A stretch of DNA of 19,225 nucleotides from Candidatus Magasanikiibacteriota bacterium (GTDB taxonomy: Bacteria; Patescibacteriota; Patescibacteriia; Magasanikbacterales; GWA2-37-8), in NCBI GenBank assembly GCA_903858555.1, contig CAIOJG010000060.1, forward strand, positions 1 to 19,225, in the 5' to 3' direction. Positions 10,001-17,000 of the stretch are shown piece after piece; within the stretch, counting starts at the first letter, position 1, and each line of letters opens with the position of its first letter. Made by a program: the position numbers and the translations under genes. The notes beneath the pieces are model-generated. The model was not told where the DNA came from. It saw only the letters and a list, made by a program, of their open reading frames with translations, and searched no databases.

Positions 10001-13000
10001 AATCTTCCCCTGCCTCCACTATTCCATTTCCACAGATAGGGTAAATCGTAGAGGTGACAGAAGTGAACGGTACGGTACTACCATTCTTCAAACAGTTACC
10101 ATTACAGTATGGATTATGTCCAATAGTATTAACAGTAAATATTTTTGCAACCCCAACATCAGAAGTTGACCAATTCCAATCTTGTTGCCAAGGATTTAAT
10201 TTTTGTCCAGAAGCGCTACAGGCATCTGGCGCTGAAAATACATCCGCTTGAAAAACTTTTCTGTCATCCAATCTAGCGGCTGTAAATACTTTTGGCAAAA
10301 CATCTACACTGGTTGGAGCACAAGCGGTTTTTTTAGTTCTAAAGCGCCAACTAAATGTTTTATTATATGGTTTTACCATATACGTCGAACTGCCACTCCA
10401 TAATTGAGTGCCTTGATCAATTCCTGGCGTATCGGTAGTCGAGAGTTGCACCAAATAAAGAGAGTTAACATCTAAAGAATCGAACTGTCCTTTTCCAAAA
10501 ATATTTAAGGTAAGATTGTCCGGATCAAAACCAACATTTGTAGATGTTACCAAAGTTAAACTCAAACAATTTTCATCATTACACTTTGAAATCTTGATAG
10601 CCGCAGAATTATTAGTCACATTATGACTAGACATACTAGTGTTGAATCGAGCCCACACAGTCGCGTTCGTACATGCTTCCAAACAATTTGGGGCGTAATC
10701 TATTACTTCCGGATTAGAAAGGTCGATTTTGAGCGAACTGGTACCGGTTTTAAGTTGGGAAAAATCACAGGTAGAATTATTTGGTACTATATCTATCGAA
10801 GAAAGATTACAAGCTGGCGACCAGCCGCTTCCCTTAGACTTTACAAAATCATTAAAACCTGGGGTGTTACAATCGCTGGAATTATTACAATCTAAAACCG
10901 GAACTCCGTAAGTGCTGCCACCCGTATAACCAACCAAATAAACATTATTATTTGGTCCTGACACGGCCGAGCACACACCCGGCTTCCTAAATATCGGCGC
11001 GTAACCGAATTTATAATAAGTACAATCAGAGTTTGAACTACAAGATACGCTATTATCATAAGCACAAACACCTTGGGTAGGATGCACAGATGCTTCAATC
11101 TTTACTGCATCACCATCAATACCTACACCAACGGTATTTCTAAAAGCCAGCACGTTGGACTGATTATTGGCCAAATGAACACTAGAAATTGTCCTGGCCA
11201 ATGTTGTACTATCTGTATTCCACTCCCAATTTAAATCGGATACGTTCATCAACGTACAATACTGAGTACTTAAACCGTTGGCTTGATATACTAAATCATA
11301 CGGATTTGAATTAATCCCTATCACTTGCACAGGAATTGCGGCATCAATAATAGACGTCCAAAATGAACTAGGGGAAACCAAAACTGTTCGAAGTTTACAA
11401 TCACCTAAGCCTACGTCCTCATTACTGGTTTTAAAATCAAAACAATACGCGGCCGCACCATTATTACAAGGACGTGAAGCCAAAAGAGGTTGCGGTCGAA
11501 CATCATCTGTCTTTATCCCCGAATCCCCACCAATTAATCTTACTTGGTACCAAGTATTTGGTGCCCAACGATTTGGTAAAGCAGTTTGTGGTATAAGCTG
11601 TATATAATTTCTAGAACTACCAATATTTTGAATATCTATAGTAACCGGAAAAAGCGTATTACAATTTCCTTCATCAAAATTGGCACCGTTTCCACAAGAA
11701 AAGACTTGGACATTCGTCGCGTTCAAAAGAGTACTGCTCATCATCGCGCTAAATTCAACGTTTGGCAAGGCCGTGTGACAAACTTGCTCTGATTGACCAC
11801 CCCAAAAAGTAGATGGTGATGGTGAAGGAAATTCTGGTGACACAGCTCTTTCGGTTTCAGATCCACAACGTTCCACCACACGTGGCTGTTCAGCCAGTCT
11901 ATTTGCTGAAAACACCCACATATACCCAGAAGATTTATGATCACCGCTACACAAGCCTCCGGCGGCAATACACGAACCGGCATCGGCACCGTCGACACAA
12001 CATTTTCCAGCGCATTTATTCGAATTATCTGTAGACCGACAATCAAACACTTTAAACATTAAGCCGTTACTTCTCATTCCTCTTTTAACCACAAAAACCG
12101 GACCGGAAACAGTCGACTTGGTTGAGGACACAGCGGCGGTTTCTCCACCGTCAGTGGCAATAATGAAATTATTTGAAATAATAGTATCGGAAGAATAGGA
12201 ATTTAAATCATCTTTCGTACTGGTCGTTTGAGAAAAATAAACATTACTTCCTACCTCAAAATTTTCACCAAAAATTGTGATTGTGCCCGGAACATCTCCG
12301 GAAGTTGGCGAAATTTTACAAATACCAGGCTTTACAACATTGCCGGGCATATCAGTGACTGTTTTGGTATCATCAAATGGACTGGTCGCGGAATCCGGAT
12401 CAGAACGAACAACTTGCACAGAATAAGTTTTACCACTTTCAAAGTTAGGCATTTTCACTACTATCTGGTTGTCATTCCAGGTCACACCATTATTACAGAC
12501 ACTTGGAAAATTTGTGCCACCAACTAAATAATTGATGGTTTGATTACCACTAGCATCAAGCTTGGTAAAGATAACTTGATTTTGAATACCGCCAAAATTA
12601 TTTCCATAAATGGTAAGGTAGTCACCAAATACGCCGGAAGTCGCGCTCATACTAGTAATGACCGGACCATTAAGAACAGATCCAAAAATATTAAACAAAA
12701 CCGAGTTACTCTGAATTCCATTTTTCTCGATACTTACTCCCACATCACCATTTCCCAAAGTTAAGGGCACGGTACCACTAACTGTTGTATCCGCCCAATT
12801 AGTGACATTGAGTTTCGTTTCGTAAAATTTAAAATAATCATTCGTGTTTTTATTGGCACCAAAATTCTTACCAACTACCGACACATCACTACCTGGCTGT
12901 CCTGTCGCCGGCTGTGGCAAAATTCCACAAATACCCGGATGAGTTGTCGTGGTCAAAATAAAATCTGGAATTTTTTGAGTGCCTGAAACACCAGTCATAT

Positions 13001-14624
13001 CCTCCCATTGTCTCACCACACCGTCCGGTCCGGTAACTGGAGCAGTAACTACCCGAACTGTACCACTAACCGCGCCGTCTGGCACCTGAACAATGATTTG
13101 ATTTGATATCCAATTATCAAAACCTACACCACAGTTCGCAACCGGAGCTTCAATATCTTGACTGCTGCTGCTTTTGAAATATACATGCCCAGCTGTTTCA
13201 CCAAAATATTTACCCAAAATAGAAAGAAAATCTCCGTGGGCGGCTGGATTTGGCGAAATACTTTTTATGTACATTTTTTCCAAACAAATCCCCCGACCAT
13301 TGGTCACCTCACAATAACCACTTTGACAATCAGTCCCAACCGTACAACTTCCACCATCACACTGAGGACAACCACCGCCACAATCTATGCCTGTTTCATC
13401 AGAATTTTTAGTTTGATCAACACAGTGAGGCAAGACCACTTGAACATCTTTTATAGAACTAGAATTTGAAAGTCCGGCAAAATCCCATCCGGTAGCTTTT
13501 AGATGATATGTACCTGTACTATAACCAGAAGTATCCCAAACTACCTGGCCGGTATTACTCATATTACAACCTTGAAAGTTCGCCGATCCAATAGGATTAT
13601 TTCCTTCTTTTAATAAGATTGATTGGACACCAACATCATCAACATAGGACAAATTGACGGTGGTTCTTGTGTCTTGCGCGATTACATTGTTATTTGGAAG
13701 ATCCTCAATCGTGATACTTGAAGGTGGAGTTCTATCAACACCATCACCAGTGATAAAATTGGAATCTGGACATCCTCTACCAAATTCACAACTTAAACTA
13801 TGGAGATGATCTAAATCGAGAATAGCGGCTGAGTTACAAAAACGTATTTTATAACTGGTACTGGCCGCAAAACAATCTTTACCACCGTCGGCAGCAGGGC
13901 ACGAACTGCTAGGAGTAAAGACAACGGTATTGTCATCACCGTTGGCATTTGACCAAGTTCCAGGGAAATAATTTTCAGGCGCACAAGCCCCCTTATCAGT
14001 GGTGGTATCTAACACCACAACCAAATTCCCATTTAAAGTGCTCAAATCAACCGATTTGTTAAATCCTACCATTGGGCGAACATTCATGATACACATTTTA
14101 CCTTGTGTAGGCAGATTTTTAACATACAGAGACCCAGGTGGCGGACAACCATCGGCAGACTGAGAACAATCTTGAGTTGGACAATCGCCACCCCAAGTAG
14201 GACCACCATTCGCTCTCTGATCTTGACATTTTTGATCTTGAGTAGTAGTTGCTCCTTGCAACTGAGTGATTACAAAACTTACGATCGAATATGCCGACAA
14301 AATAATTATCAGACCAATCGTAGCATTGGTCAAAATTTTCTTGGCGGTGGCTATTTGTTCTTCATTACCACCGGCTGTCATCCATTCATAGCCTGCGTAC
14401 ATAATCAAACCAACCGCGCCGATACCAAGCAACCCCAAAGCAACCCGAATAATATTAGCAATAATAGTACGGATATCAGTGGTTGCCAAACCGGAAGCCG
14501 CAATTGGCGCCAGCCCCAAATTTAATCCTTGCGCCGAGGCTGCGTTTGAAAAAGGAAAAAAACCACCTATCAAAAATATAGCTAAAGCAAAAAATATTGT
14601 TATTTTTTTAAATATATTTTTCAT
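4017..14624 (-). CDS. Giant pilin-headed, cysteine-rich multidomain surface protein (3,535 residues)
   Basis: A putative secreted adhesin-like giant filling 55% of the window. Order: signal peptide 1-31 (SNAASAQG); VirB2/TrbC-like pilin domain about 46-125, two helices around MYAGYEWMTAGGNEEQ; SbsA-like Ig (Big_5) about 170-290; Ig-like about 298-397; Cys cluster with ETGIDCGGGCPQC about 399-447; four IPT/TIG-like domains about 451-862; further Big_5-like domains about 920-1045, 1300-1440 and 1840-1980. DUF4215-like CGNGxxExGExCD modules start near 1530, 1581, 1653, 1720, 2958, 3018, 3053, 3166 and 3480. Short Cys repeats lie between about 1190 and 2850, a pseudopilin-like region about 2757-2905, and a LamG-like domain about 3265-3460. 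I count about 150 cysteines. With VirB2 topology both termini lie outside. No LPXTG or outer-membrane anchor is seen, so the pilin helices probably anchor it. The ATG overlaps the upstream TGA stop (ATGA), implying coupling. Attachment to host cells or glycans is inferred. Confidence 0.85.
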   Translation of the reverse strand: MKNIFKKITIFFALAIFLIGGFFPFSNAASAQGLNLGLAPIAASGLATTDIRTIIANIIRVALGLLGIGAVGLIMYAGYEWMTAGGNEEQIATAKKILTNATIGLIIILSAYSIVSFVITQLQGATTTQDQKCQDQRANGGPTWGGDCPTQDCSQSADGCPPPGSLYVKNLPTQGKMCIMNVRPMVGFNKSVDLSTLNGNLVVVLDTTTDKGACAPENYFPGTWSNANGDDNTVVFTPSSSCPAADGGKDCFAASTSYKIRFCNSAAILDLDHLHSLSCEFGRGCPDSNFITGDGVDRTPPSSITIEDLPNNNVIAQDTRTTVNLSYVDDVGVQSILLKEGNNPIGSANFQGCNMSNTGQVVWDTSGYSTGTYHLKATGWDFAGLSNSSSIKDVQVVLPHCVDQTKNSDETGIDCGGGCPQCDGGSCTVGTDCQSGYCEVTNGRGICLEKMYIKSISPNPAAHGDFLSILGKYFGETAGHVYFKSSSSQDIEAPVANCGVGFDNWISNQIIVQVPDGAVSGTVRVVTAPVTGPDGVVRQWEDMTGVSGTQKIPDFILTTTTHPGICGILPQPATGQPGSDVSVVGKNFGANKNTNDYFKFYETKLNVTNWADTTVSGTVPLTLGNGDVGVSIEKNGIQSNSVLFNIFGSVLNGPVITSMSATSGVFGDYLTIYGNNFGGIQNQVIFTKLDASGNQTINYLVGGTNFPSVCNNGVTWNDNQIVVKMPNFESGKTYSVQVVRSDPDSATSPFDDTKTVTDMPGNVVKPGICKISPTSGDVPGTITIFGENFEVGSNVYFSQTTSTKDDLNSYSSDTIISNNFIIATDGGETAAVSSTKSTVSGPVFVVKRGMRSNGLMFKVFDCRSTDNSNKCAGKCCVDGADAGSCIAAGGLCSGDHKSSGYMWVFSANRLAEQPRVVERCGSETERAVSPEFPSPSPSTFWGGQSEQVCHTALPNVEFSAMMSSTLLNATNVQVFSCGNGANFDEGNCNTLFPVTIDIQNIGSSRNYIQLIPQTALPNRWAPNTWYQVRLIGGDSGIKTDDVRPQPLLASRPCNNGAAAYCFDFKTSNEDVGLGDCKLRTVLVSPSSFWTSIIDAAIPVQVIGINSNPYDLVYQANGLSTQYCTLMNVSDLNWEWNTDSTTLARTISSVHLANNQSNVLAFRNTVGVGIDGDAVKIEASVHPTQGVCAYDNSVSCSSNSDCTYYKFGYAPIFRKPGVCSAVSGPNNNVYLVGYTGGSTYGVPVLDCNNSSDCNTPGFNDFVKSKGSGWSPACNLSSIDIVPNNSTCDFSQLKTGTSSLKIDLSNPEVIDYAPNCLEACTNATVWARFNTSMSSHNVTNNSAAIKISKCNDENCLSLTLVTSTNVGFDPDNLTLNIFGKGQFDSLDVNSLYLVQLSTTDTPGIDQGTQLWSGSSTYMVKPYNKTFSWRFRTKKTACAPTSVDVLPKVFTAARLDDRKVFQADVFSAPDACSASGQKLNPWQQDWNWSTSDVGVAKIFTVNTIGHNPYCNGNCLKNGSTVPFTSVTSTIYPICGNGIVEAGEDCDSPVSSTASNGCQLNCLFYPKYKKAGSQPVTDSKDLNASVCGNGLLGLDEDCDLGISPLVSSPTSSFLCSANCLHQGTRLSSAWCANSASTSASGFSDSDIKKFCASSYSQCGDGVLSPDEDPGCDGPGITTLPVDCNNRCLKISGQCTPGSVGCGDDGLWQGSSLMYTKNGQDYPSVCGDGNAATGEDPDCEVLQPSMLFSHPFTDPWVLAIGEGNGAVSTGVPPVQESDITAETNTSTHKVGGFGKYQVPCGFASDQQCEDFNPGSGVGNDSCCYARPNLIGVYPGTTSTANTQENVCINTYIEADFDSKIDVDTLSGNLLLARYTPDSCPVGSTDVSTLVAVSNNKNLAWYEIIWQKLVAFFENIFADKATASGYVWCAGLDVGTPKVFFNTDGSSKVTLSLSKPLAESTVYTVILKNDIKNINGVSIAKLSGKNPSWMFKTGDHICTIDTVTINPDQAFFSSPSSSAEFKAFGQTKDFIAGQPQKIQPVAGYSWEYLWGPAVNPYVEIATSGIDTATITSKNRNGELDVFASANITADLYENPPQVGIVATGKSHVIVFLCENPWPPKGIFPYEDKVGNNDGFDITSSIFDGSSIQPSEVYKGGYFNFRTYYCADNGDTGKADDLPYLRPVVQVSGDVLGSSNTTTVTSTLTTLLLGTGSCANDSNRTCASSPDCSYVTVNNGVNNFKAYPNKTGVCGIWSKALKYYIYADTSGFAVDCDTNADCSPYNSNPVVETWDTAVNGATPGNYDALGCIKFSDPDMPAAVTSSCTFTPDTYNTSVSSQIIPIASGALKRFLFTNGKNNDAVGIQVFDNPNHLSVYAWLDDKKFDTSNFKDMSSPLDGYQAVSDGDNVYVDALNFVGKDTASTTGNLSSNIYLFSLSKNSQPETRKVFEELIQNMSFNANLTNFGYCGTAVDKPNSVSQTSCNSDFDCRIAGTCTTAKVSQSVCAGDSSKHCIDPATDCNPVIDNAFCQAAVEHVCSNNYAQSCTVATQSTDCPDVGAQQMDGLSIYASGTEYLFKPAGVALGSVEQSIPSGLCGITPHSYPSKISLAVDELYINTSSVVSGDTPIVINESNIVACVTTQDCLDARMQGDPTYNNDFDNWIKQKALYDQANNFNYNFDAKCFPTTGPNYVAHYAAGTVSPTCIAKDSTTNFACSDNPLKSCTDSSQCQLKNDTCTTINVDVSTCSNNSAKTCASDSECLSLGICADQTDKLKRDYQRIKDLSTINQSLINYFSNNNSTYPSLKEGSFLTGQSVSTWPSWTTLGNVLGPILPIDPINQLGVAGTCSVSTNIFCTTDSDCGDQSVSSSQKCVIHAADTGWSTADRRFSFACATDSLAYRYIVSTSSNSYVVKSRFEDVGLDIQNLHPDFYDYFIPSSDQSKFNLTSWLNPNPNNGICNQDQEISTLSQGKCGDGQVNLNLGEQCDPPGIKKYHTDVCSNPGYTYMPVEVCGPSCQWQPANPSTSSCKILSKCGNGIVEPGEKCDDGAKNGSYNHCDLGCQSFASHCGDGLVSSTYEVCDIASANINNNNNFNAPYFYDINTFTGWCVGGVNDGSGCFNDLTCNLYQFYNPFNGVYGSTVVGSSNGHCVTLAQNKNRYSLDKQKSCNFDCQKTGPYCGDGVVQPEFGEQCDKALDYSCSIDGQSGNRVCGDSCRWENNSAVVAYDFNDVFLYNDLSNVAVSGLANVASSSLIDDNRELYATCTGNCPTTTTDRFGSLSKALNFNGNQYLTVTSSAKFSNIFNLNEITISAWVKVPSTTTDGWHAILSKQNSDSGNPASFTTLDRNYNFYIYTQNGEVVNLYFSSLALEAKPILGDGWALPQTNTSSIFAIDTWNFVAVTVDASRNGKFYNYDASTQKAIQLGSTFTNGNPMLNATGSYPVFIGRADNFFQGSIDDVQLYNRALSPGEINDLSQNTNNFCQLNNVVSVPYVAPTACGNAVVEDGEDCDLGDSTHAPYQNGNVCKPGLFTGCWYCTSECKKINISGTLL
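4245..4832 (-). other. LamG/concanavalin-like domain in the giant protein
   Basis: Residues about 3265-3460 show the LamG_3 (PF13385-type) progression: LNFNGNQYLTV at the first strand, ITISAWVKVPS, GWHAILSKQ, a WNFVAVTVD strand with N/G/K-rich turn, FIGRAD, then the closing SIDDVQLYNRALSPGEI. This jelly-roll fold commonly binds carbohydrate or protein ligands in secreted proteins. It lies near the C terminus, followed only by one DUF4215-like module, so it would be distal if the protein extends outward from its N-terminal membrane anchor. Ligand is unknown. Confidence 0.8.
5910..6356 (-). other. Pseudopilin-like globular region inside the giant protein
   Basis: Residues about 2757-2905 resemble the soluble part of a type II/IV pseudopilin without its hydrophobic N-terminal helix. 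An amphipathic stretch KRDYQRIKDLSTINQSLINY is followed by an NSTYPSL turn, then LGPILPIDPINQLG, then a strand region with AYRYIVSTSSNSYVVKSRFE. The Tyr-Pro after the helix, the (L)P-x-DPxN step and the final Y-x-Y / SYVVKSRFE strands are the features used. A Cys-rich repeat (TCSVSTNIFCTTDSDC) interrupts it. The similarity is by eye and needs a profile or structure search. Confidence 0.5.
12039..13274 (-). other. Block of four IPT/TIG-like Ig domains in the giant protein
   Basis: Residues about 451-862 contain four units, each opening with an I-x-x-[IM]-x-P-x-x-[AG]-type start and a G-x-x-[FLV]-x-[IV]-x-G-x-x-F-G core: ISPNPAAHGDFLSILGKYFG, then ILPQPATGQPGSDVSVVGKN, then MSATSGVFGDYLTIYGNNFG, then ISPTSGDVPGTITIFGENF. 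IPT/TIG domains are Ig-like folds common in bacterial surface proteins such as adhesins and polysaccharide-binding proteins. Here they probably form a rigid stalk between the membrane-proximal pilin domain and distal Cys-rich parts. The four are diverged from each other, so this is an old duplication. Confidence 0.75.
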
Positions 14625-16708
14625 TGGGTGTAATAATTTACTTGACCATCACTAAAACATCTTTGTATTCCGCCGTTGCTGCTGGTTGCAGCACCATTGC
14701 AACAAAAATTACCAGTATCGGTGTCGGACACAGCGCAACAATTCGTTTTAGTATCACCGTTTACTGTACAATCTAAAGTTGGAACCACAGTTTTATTTTG
14801 AATCTCAGAGTGTGTTTCTGGCCCAAGTCCAGGATAAAAACAATTAAAATGAGAATCCTGTATAGAAGAAGTCGCGATTGGCATGTAAATCTTTTTATCC
14901 ACTTTCAAAAAATCACCATGCATTACGTTTACCAACTCATAATCTGGCGCTTGAACACGTGGATCTTTATACAAAGGCACGCCGTTTGTTTGTGAAGGGT
15001 CCGGAAATTCTTGAATATCGATATCATAAAAAGAATCAACTCGCATTTGTTTATCAAACTTCATTACCCAAGGCGCTTGCGGAGCAACAAATGATTCGAC
15101 GATGCTCGGCTCGACATGTACAAGATACGGTGGAGTTAAATCCATTTCATTGCTTACACTAAAACCCCATATATAGTTATCCGGGGATTTCCAATTATCA
15201 AAAATAGGAAGGGTTGTGGTTGGATTTTCTCTAAAATTATCGTTATTCCCATCCAAGGCATTGCCGGCCAAATCTTCAATACCGGTGAATGGACTATCAA
15301 CAAAACCAGAACCGGTAGTGGAAGCGGTTTTTAAAATAATTTTATAATTAGCATTGGGACAATTCACGCTACCAGGTGTACAGACCGGCAAACAGTAAAC
15401 CGGGTCACCACAGACATTTTTACCACATTGCTCACTAGGCGTAAATTCTAAAGTTTGGAAATTATTTACTAAATTCCAAGAACCTTGTGGTAAAATATTT
15501 GTACTACTATTGGTTAGATATAGACCGTTACTTTCATCGTTATTTAAAAGATATCCGTCAAAAGGTGAAGACGATTGCATTGAACCCTGCAGACCAATCG
15601 GATTTACCGGTTCACTAAAAGAAATTTGGATAACCGTATTCTTCGGTGTAGTAGTATTAGGATTTGGATAAACAGCGGTAATATAAGGCGGTGTCAAATC
15701 CAAGCTGGTATCACAAGTAAAATTCCAATCATAGTGGTCGTCATTTGGATTACTACTTATAAATAATCTAGGATAATTATTTATCGCGTCATCAACCAAA
15801 ATGCCTTGACCTAAATAAACGGCATAATTAACCTCCGCAGAATCACTACCCAAATAACCACCGGTCAAATCACTGGTACTAGTATTGGTAATTGGTTTAA
15901 GCACAAGCGTAAACACACCCGTAACACCTTTTTCGGTACTGGTAGAAGCCAAAGCTACTAAACCGGCAATCGGCTGACCAGTGCTGGTATCTTTTACGTT
16001 GATATAGTTGTCTGACAACAAACCGCTGGCAGTAGTAGTGACGTGATCACAATCTAGATTCCAACTAAAATTTGGATCGGTAGTACTAACACAATCTCCG
16101 TATATACCATCACCATTTGTATCGGTAATAAAGCTGTCAACTTTAAGTGGTTTGAAAAACGAAATGACAATTCTTGAATTACGCGGAACATTTTTTTGAT
16201 CGCGGGCTGGATAGTGATCTTTTACAGTTCTGCCCAAAGCACCACTGCCCGATAAATTTTCAATAACCGGAGGATTGATGCCACCGTTTGATTCTAAACC
16301 ACCACCATAACCCAACATATTCATAATAAACGAAACTATAGAATAGGCACTTAAAATAATTGCCAAACCTATAACTGCGTTTCTCATTATACTTTTAGCC
16401 TGAGTAATTTGTTCATCGTTTCCACCGGCGGTCATCCAAAGATAACCGGCATACATTAACAAGATAACCAAAATTAGACCAACTAAGCCTAGTAGCCATC
16501 TAACAATATTTGCGATGATAAGACGAATATCAAAGGCCGGCAAACCTAAAGGTTTTTGTAAAATTTGGACACCTTGGTTTAAAGTACTGTTTGGATTGGC
16601 AATACTTTGAGCATTCGCGCTACCAGAAAAAATAAAAACCGCCGCTATGACTGCTCCTAACAAGACAGCGGTTTTTAAATATCTATTTTTTGACAACCAT
16701 TGAAGCAT
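14621..16708 (-). CDS. Pilin-headed Ig-like secreted protein (695 residues)
   Basis: It shares its N-terminal plan with the giant: Lys/Arg start, signal peptide with likely cleavage after ANA at 31-33, then a VirB2/TrbC-like pilin domain at about 58-132 with two hydrophobic helices around MYAGYLWMTAGGNDEQ. The stretch ILSAYSIVSF is identical in both proteins. Three SbsA-like Ig (Big_5) repeats follow at about 148-338, 339-520 and 523-620; the last two open with LTPPY. A Cys-rich tail of about 70 residues contains two CC pairs. Function is unknown; a shorter surface subunit partnering the giant is inferred from shared architecture and translational coupling. The start is the ATG 21 nt after rpsU, with no Shine-Dalgarno site. 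The TGA stop overlaps the giant's ATG. Confidence 0.85.
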   Translation of the reverse strand: MLQWLSKNRYLKTAVLLGAVIAAVFIFSGSANAQSIANPNSTLNQGVQILQKPLGLPAFDIRLIIANIVRWLLGLVGLILVILLMYAGYLWMTAGGNDEQITQAKSIMRNAVIGLAIILSAYSIVSFIMNMLGYGGGLESNGGINPPVIENLSGSGALGRTVKDHYPARDQKNVPRNSRIVISFFKPLKVDSFITDTNGDGIYGDCVSTTDPNFSWNLDCDHVTTTASGLLSDNYINVKDTSTGQPIAGLVALASTSTEKGVTGVFTLVLKPITNTSTSDLTGGYLGSDSAEVNYAVYLGQGILVDDAINNYPRLFISSNPNDDHYDWNFTCDTSLDLTPPYITAVYPNPNTTTPKNTVIQISFSEPVNPIGLQGSMQSSSPFDGYLLNNDESNGLYLTNSSTNILPQGSWNLVNNFQTLEFTPSEQCGKNVCGDPVYCLPVCTPGSVNCPNANYKIILKTASTTGSGFVDSPFTGIEDLAGNALDGNNDNFRENPTTTLPIFDNWKSPDNYIWGFSVSNEMDLTPPYLVHVEPSIVESFVAPQAPWVMKFDKQMRVDSFYDIDIQEFPDPSQTNGVPLYKDPRVQAPDYELVNVMHGDFLKVDKKIYMPIATSSIQDSHFNCFYPGLGPETHSEIQNKTVVPTLDCTVNGDTKTNCCAVSDTDTGNFCCNGAATSSNGGIQRCFSDGQVNYYTQ

Positions 16709-16729
16709 GGGACAATGGATGAAATTAAA

Positions 16730-16966
16730 TTAAAATTTCTTTCTAGTATCTTCTGGCAAACGGCCAATCTTTTTGAGATATTCCATTTTACCGGCAACTC
16801 TGAGACTATGCAACGCACTTTTTTTGCGCATGTTGCGACTCTTGTCTTCCTGGTGATAGCGGATCTTTTTGACCTGCAATATCTTACCGGACTGCTGCCA
16901 ACGTTTTTTCACGCGACGCATGTACGACTCAAAAGATTCGTTTTTTCTTCGTTTAATTTCTGACAC
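16730..16966 (-). CDS. rpsU: Small ribosomal subunit protein bS21
   Basis: bS21 binds the 30S platform near the 3' end of 16S rRNA and the anti-Shine-Dalgarno region. The 78-residue, strongly basic product has the family features FESYMRRVKKRWQQSGKI (residues 12-29) followed by a Lys/Arg-rich helix and tail. Length is slightly above the roughly 58-71 residues common elsewhere. The start is GTG, chosen because an almost perfect Shine-Dalgarno (GGAGGTGA) sits 6 nt upstream and the protein then begins like other bS21 proteins (MSEIKRR). It is the only gene here with a clear Shine-Dalgarno site and has its own strong promoter. It is the first gene of the run leading through the surface proteins to ftsA. 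Confidence 0.93.
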   Translation of the reverse strand: MSEIKRRKNESFESYMRRVKKRWQQSGKILQVKKIRYHQEDKSRNMRKKSALHSLRVAGKMEYLKKIGRLPEDTRKKF

Positions 16967-16972
16967 AATTAT

Positions 16973-16980
16973 TCACCTCC
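16973..16980 (-). promoter_or_regulatory. Strong Shine-Dalgarno site of rpsU
   Basis: GGAGGTGA, complementary to the 16S rRNA anti-Shine-Dalgarno core, lies 6 nt before the GTG start of rpsU. Starts of the other complete genes in the window lack a comparable site, so this decides the rpsU start and sets the gene apart. In Flavobacteriia, bS21 helps hide the anti-Shine-Dalgarno sequence and rpsU keeps a strong site as an autoregulatory sensor; a similar logic here is possible but unproven. Confidence 0.85.
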
Positions 16981-17000
16981 GTTAAGAATTAGAATTAAAT

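Noticed and set aside
14621..14623. Possible TGA=Gly recoding, as in Gracilibacteria/SR1
   Set aside because: The TGA ends the 695-residue protein exactly where the next gene starts, and no coding frame here needs in-frame TGA to stay open. One TGA stop is thin evidence, so this is only a mild argument for the standard code.
14621..14624. Idea that the 695- and 3,535-residue frames are one gene split by a frameshift
   Set aside because: The downstream frame opens with its own signal peptide and complete pilin domain, so two genes are the simpler reading.
4017..14624. Giant frame as an artefact of collapsed or duplicated repeats
   Set aside because: The repeated modules are well diverged in DNA sequence, with no long identical blocks, and the frame has no interruption.
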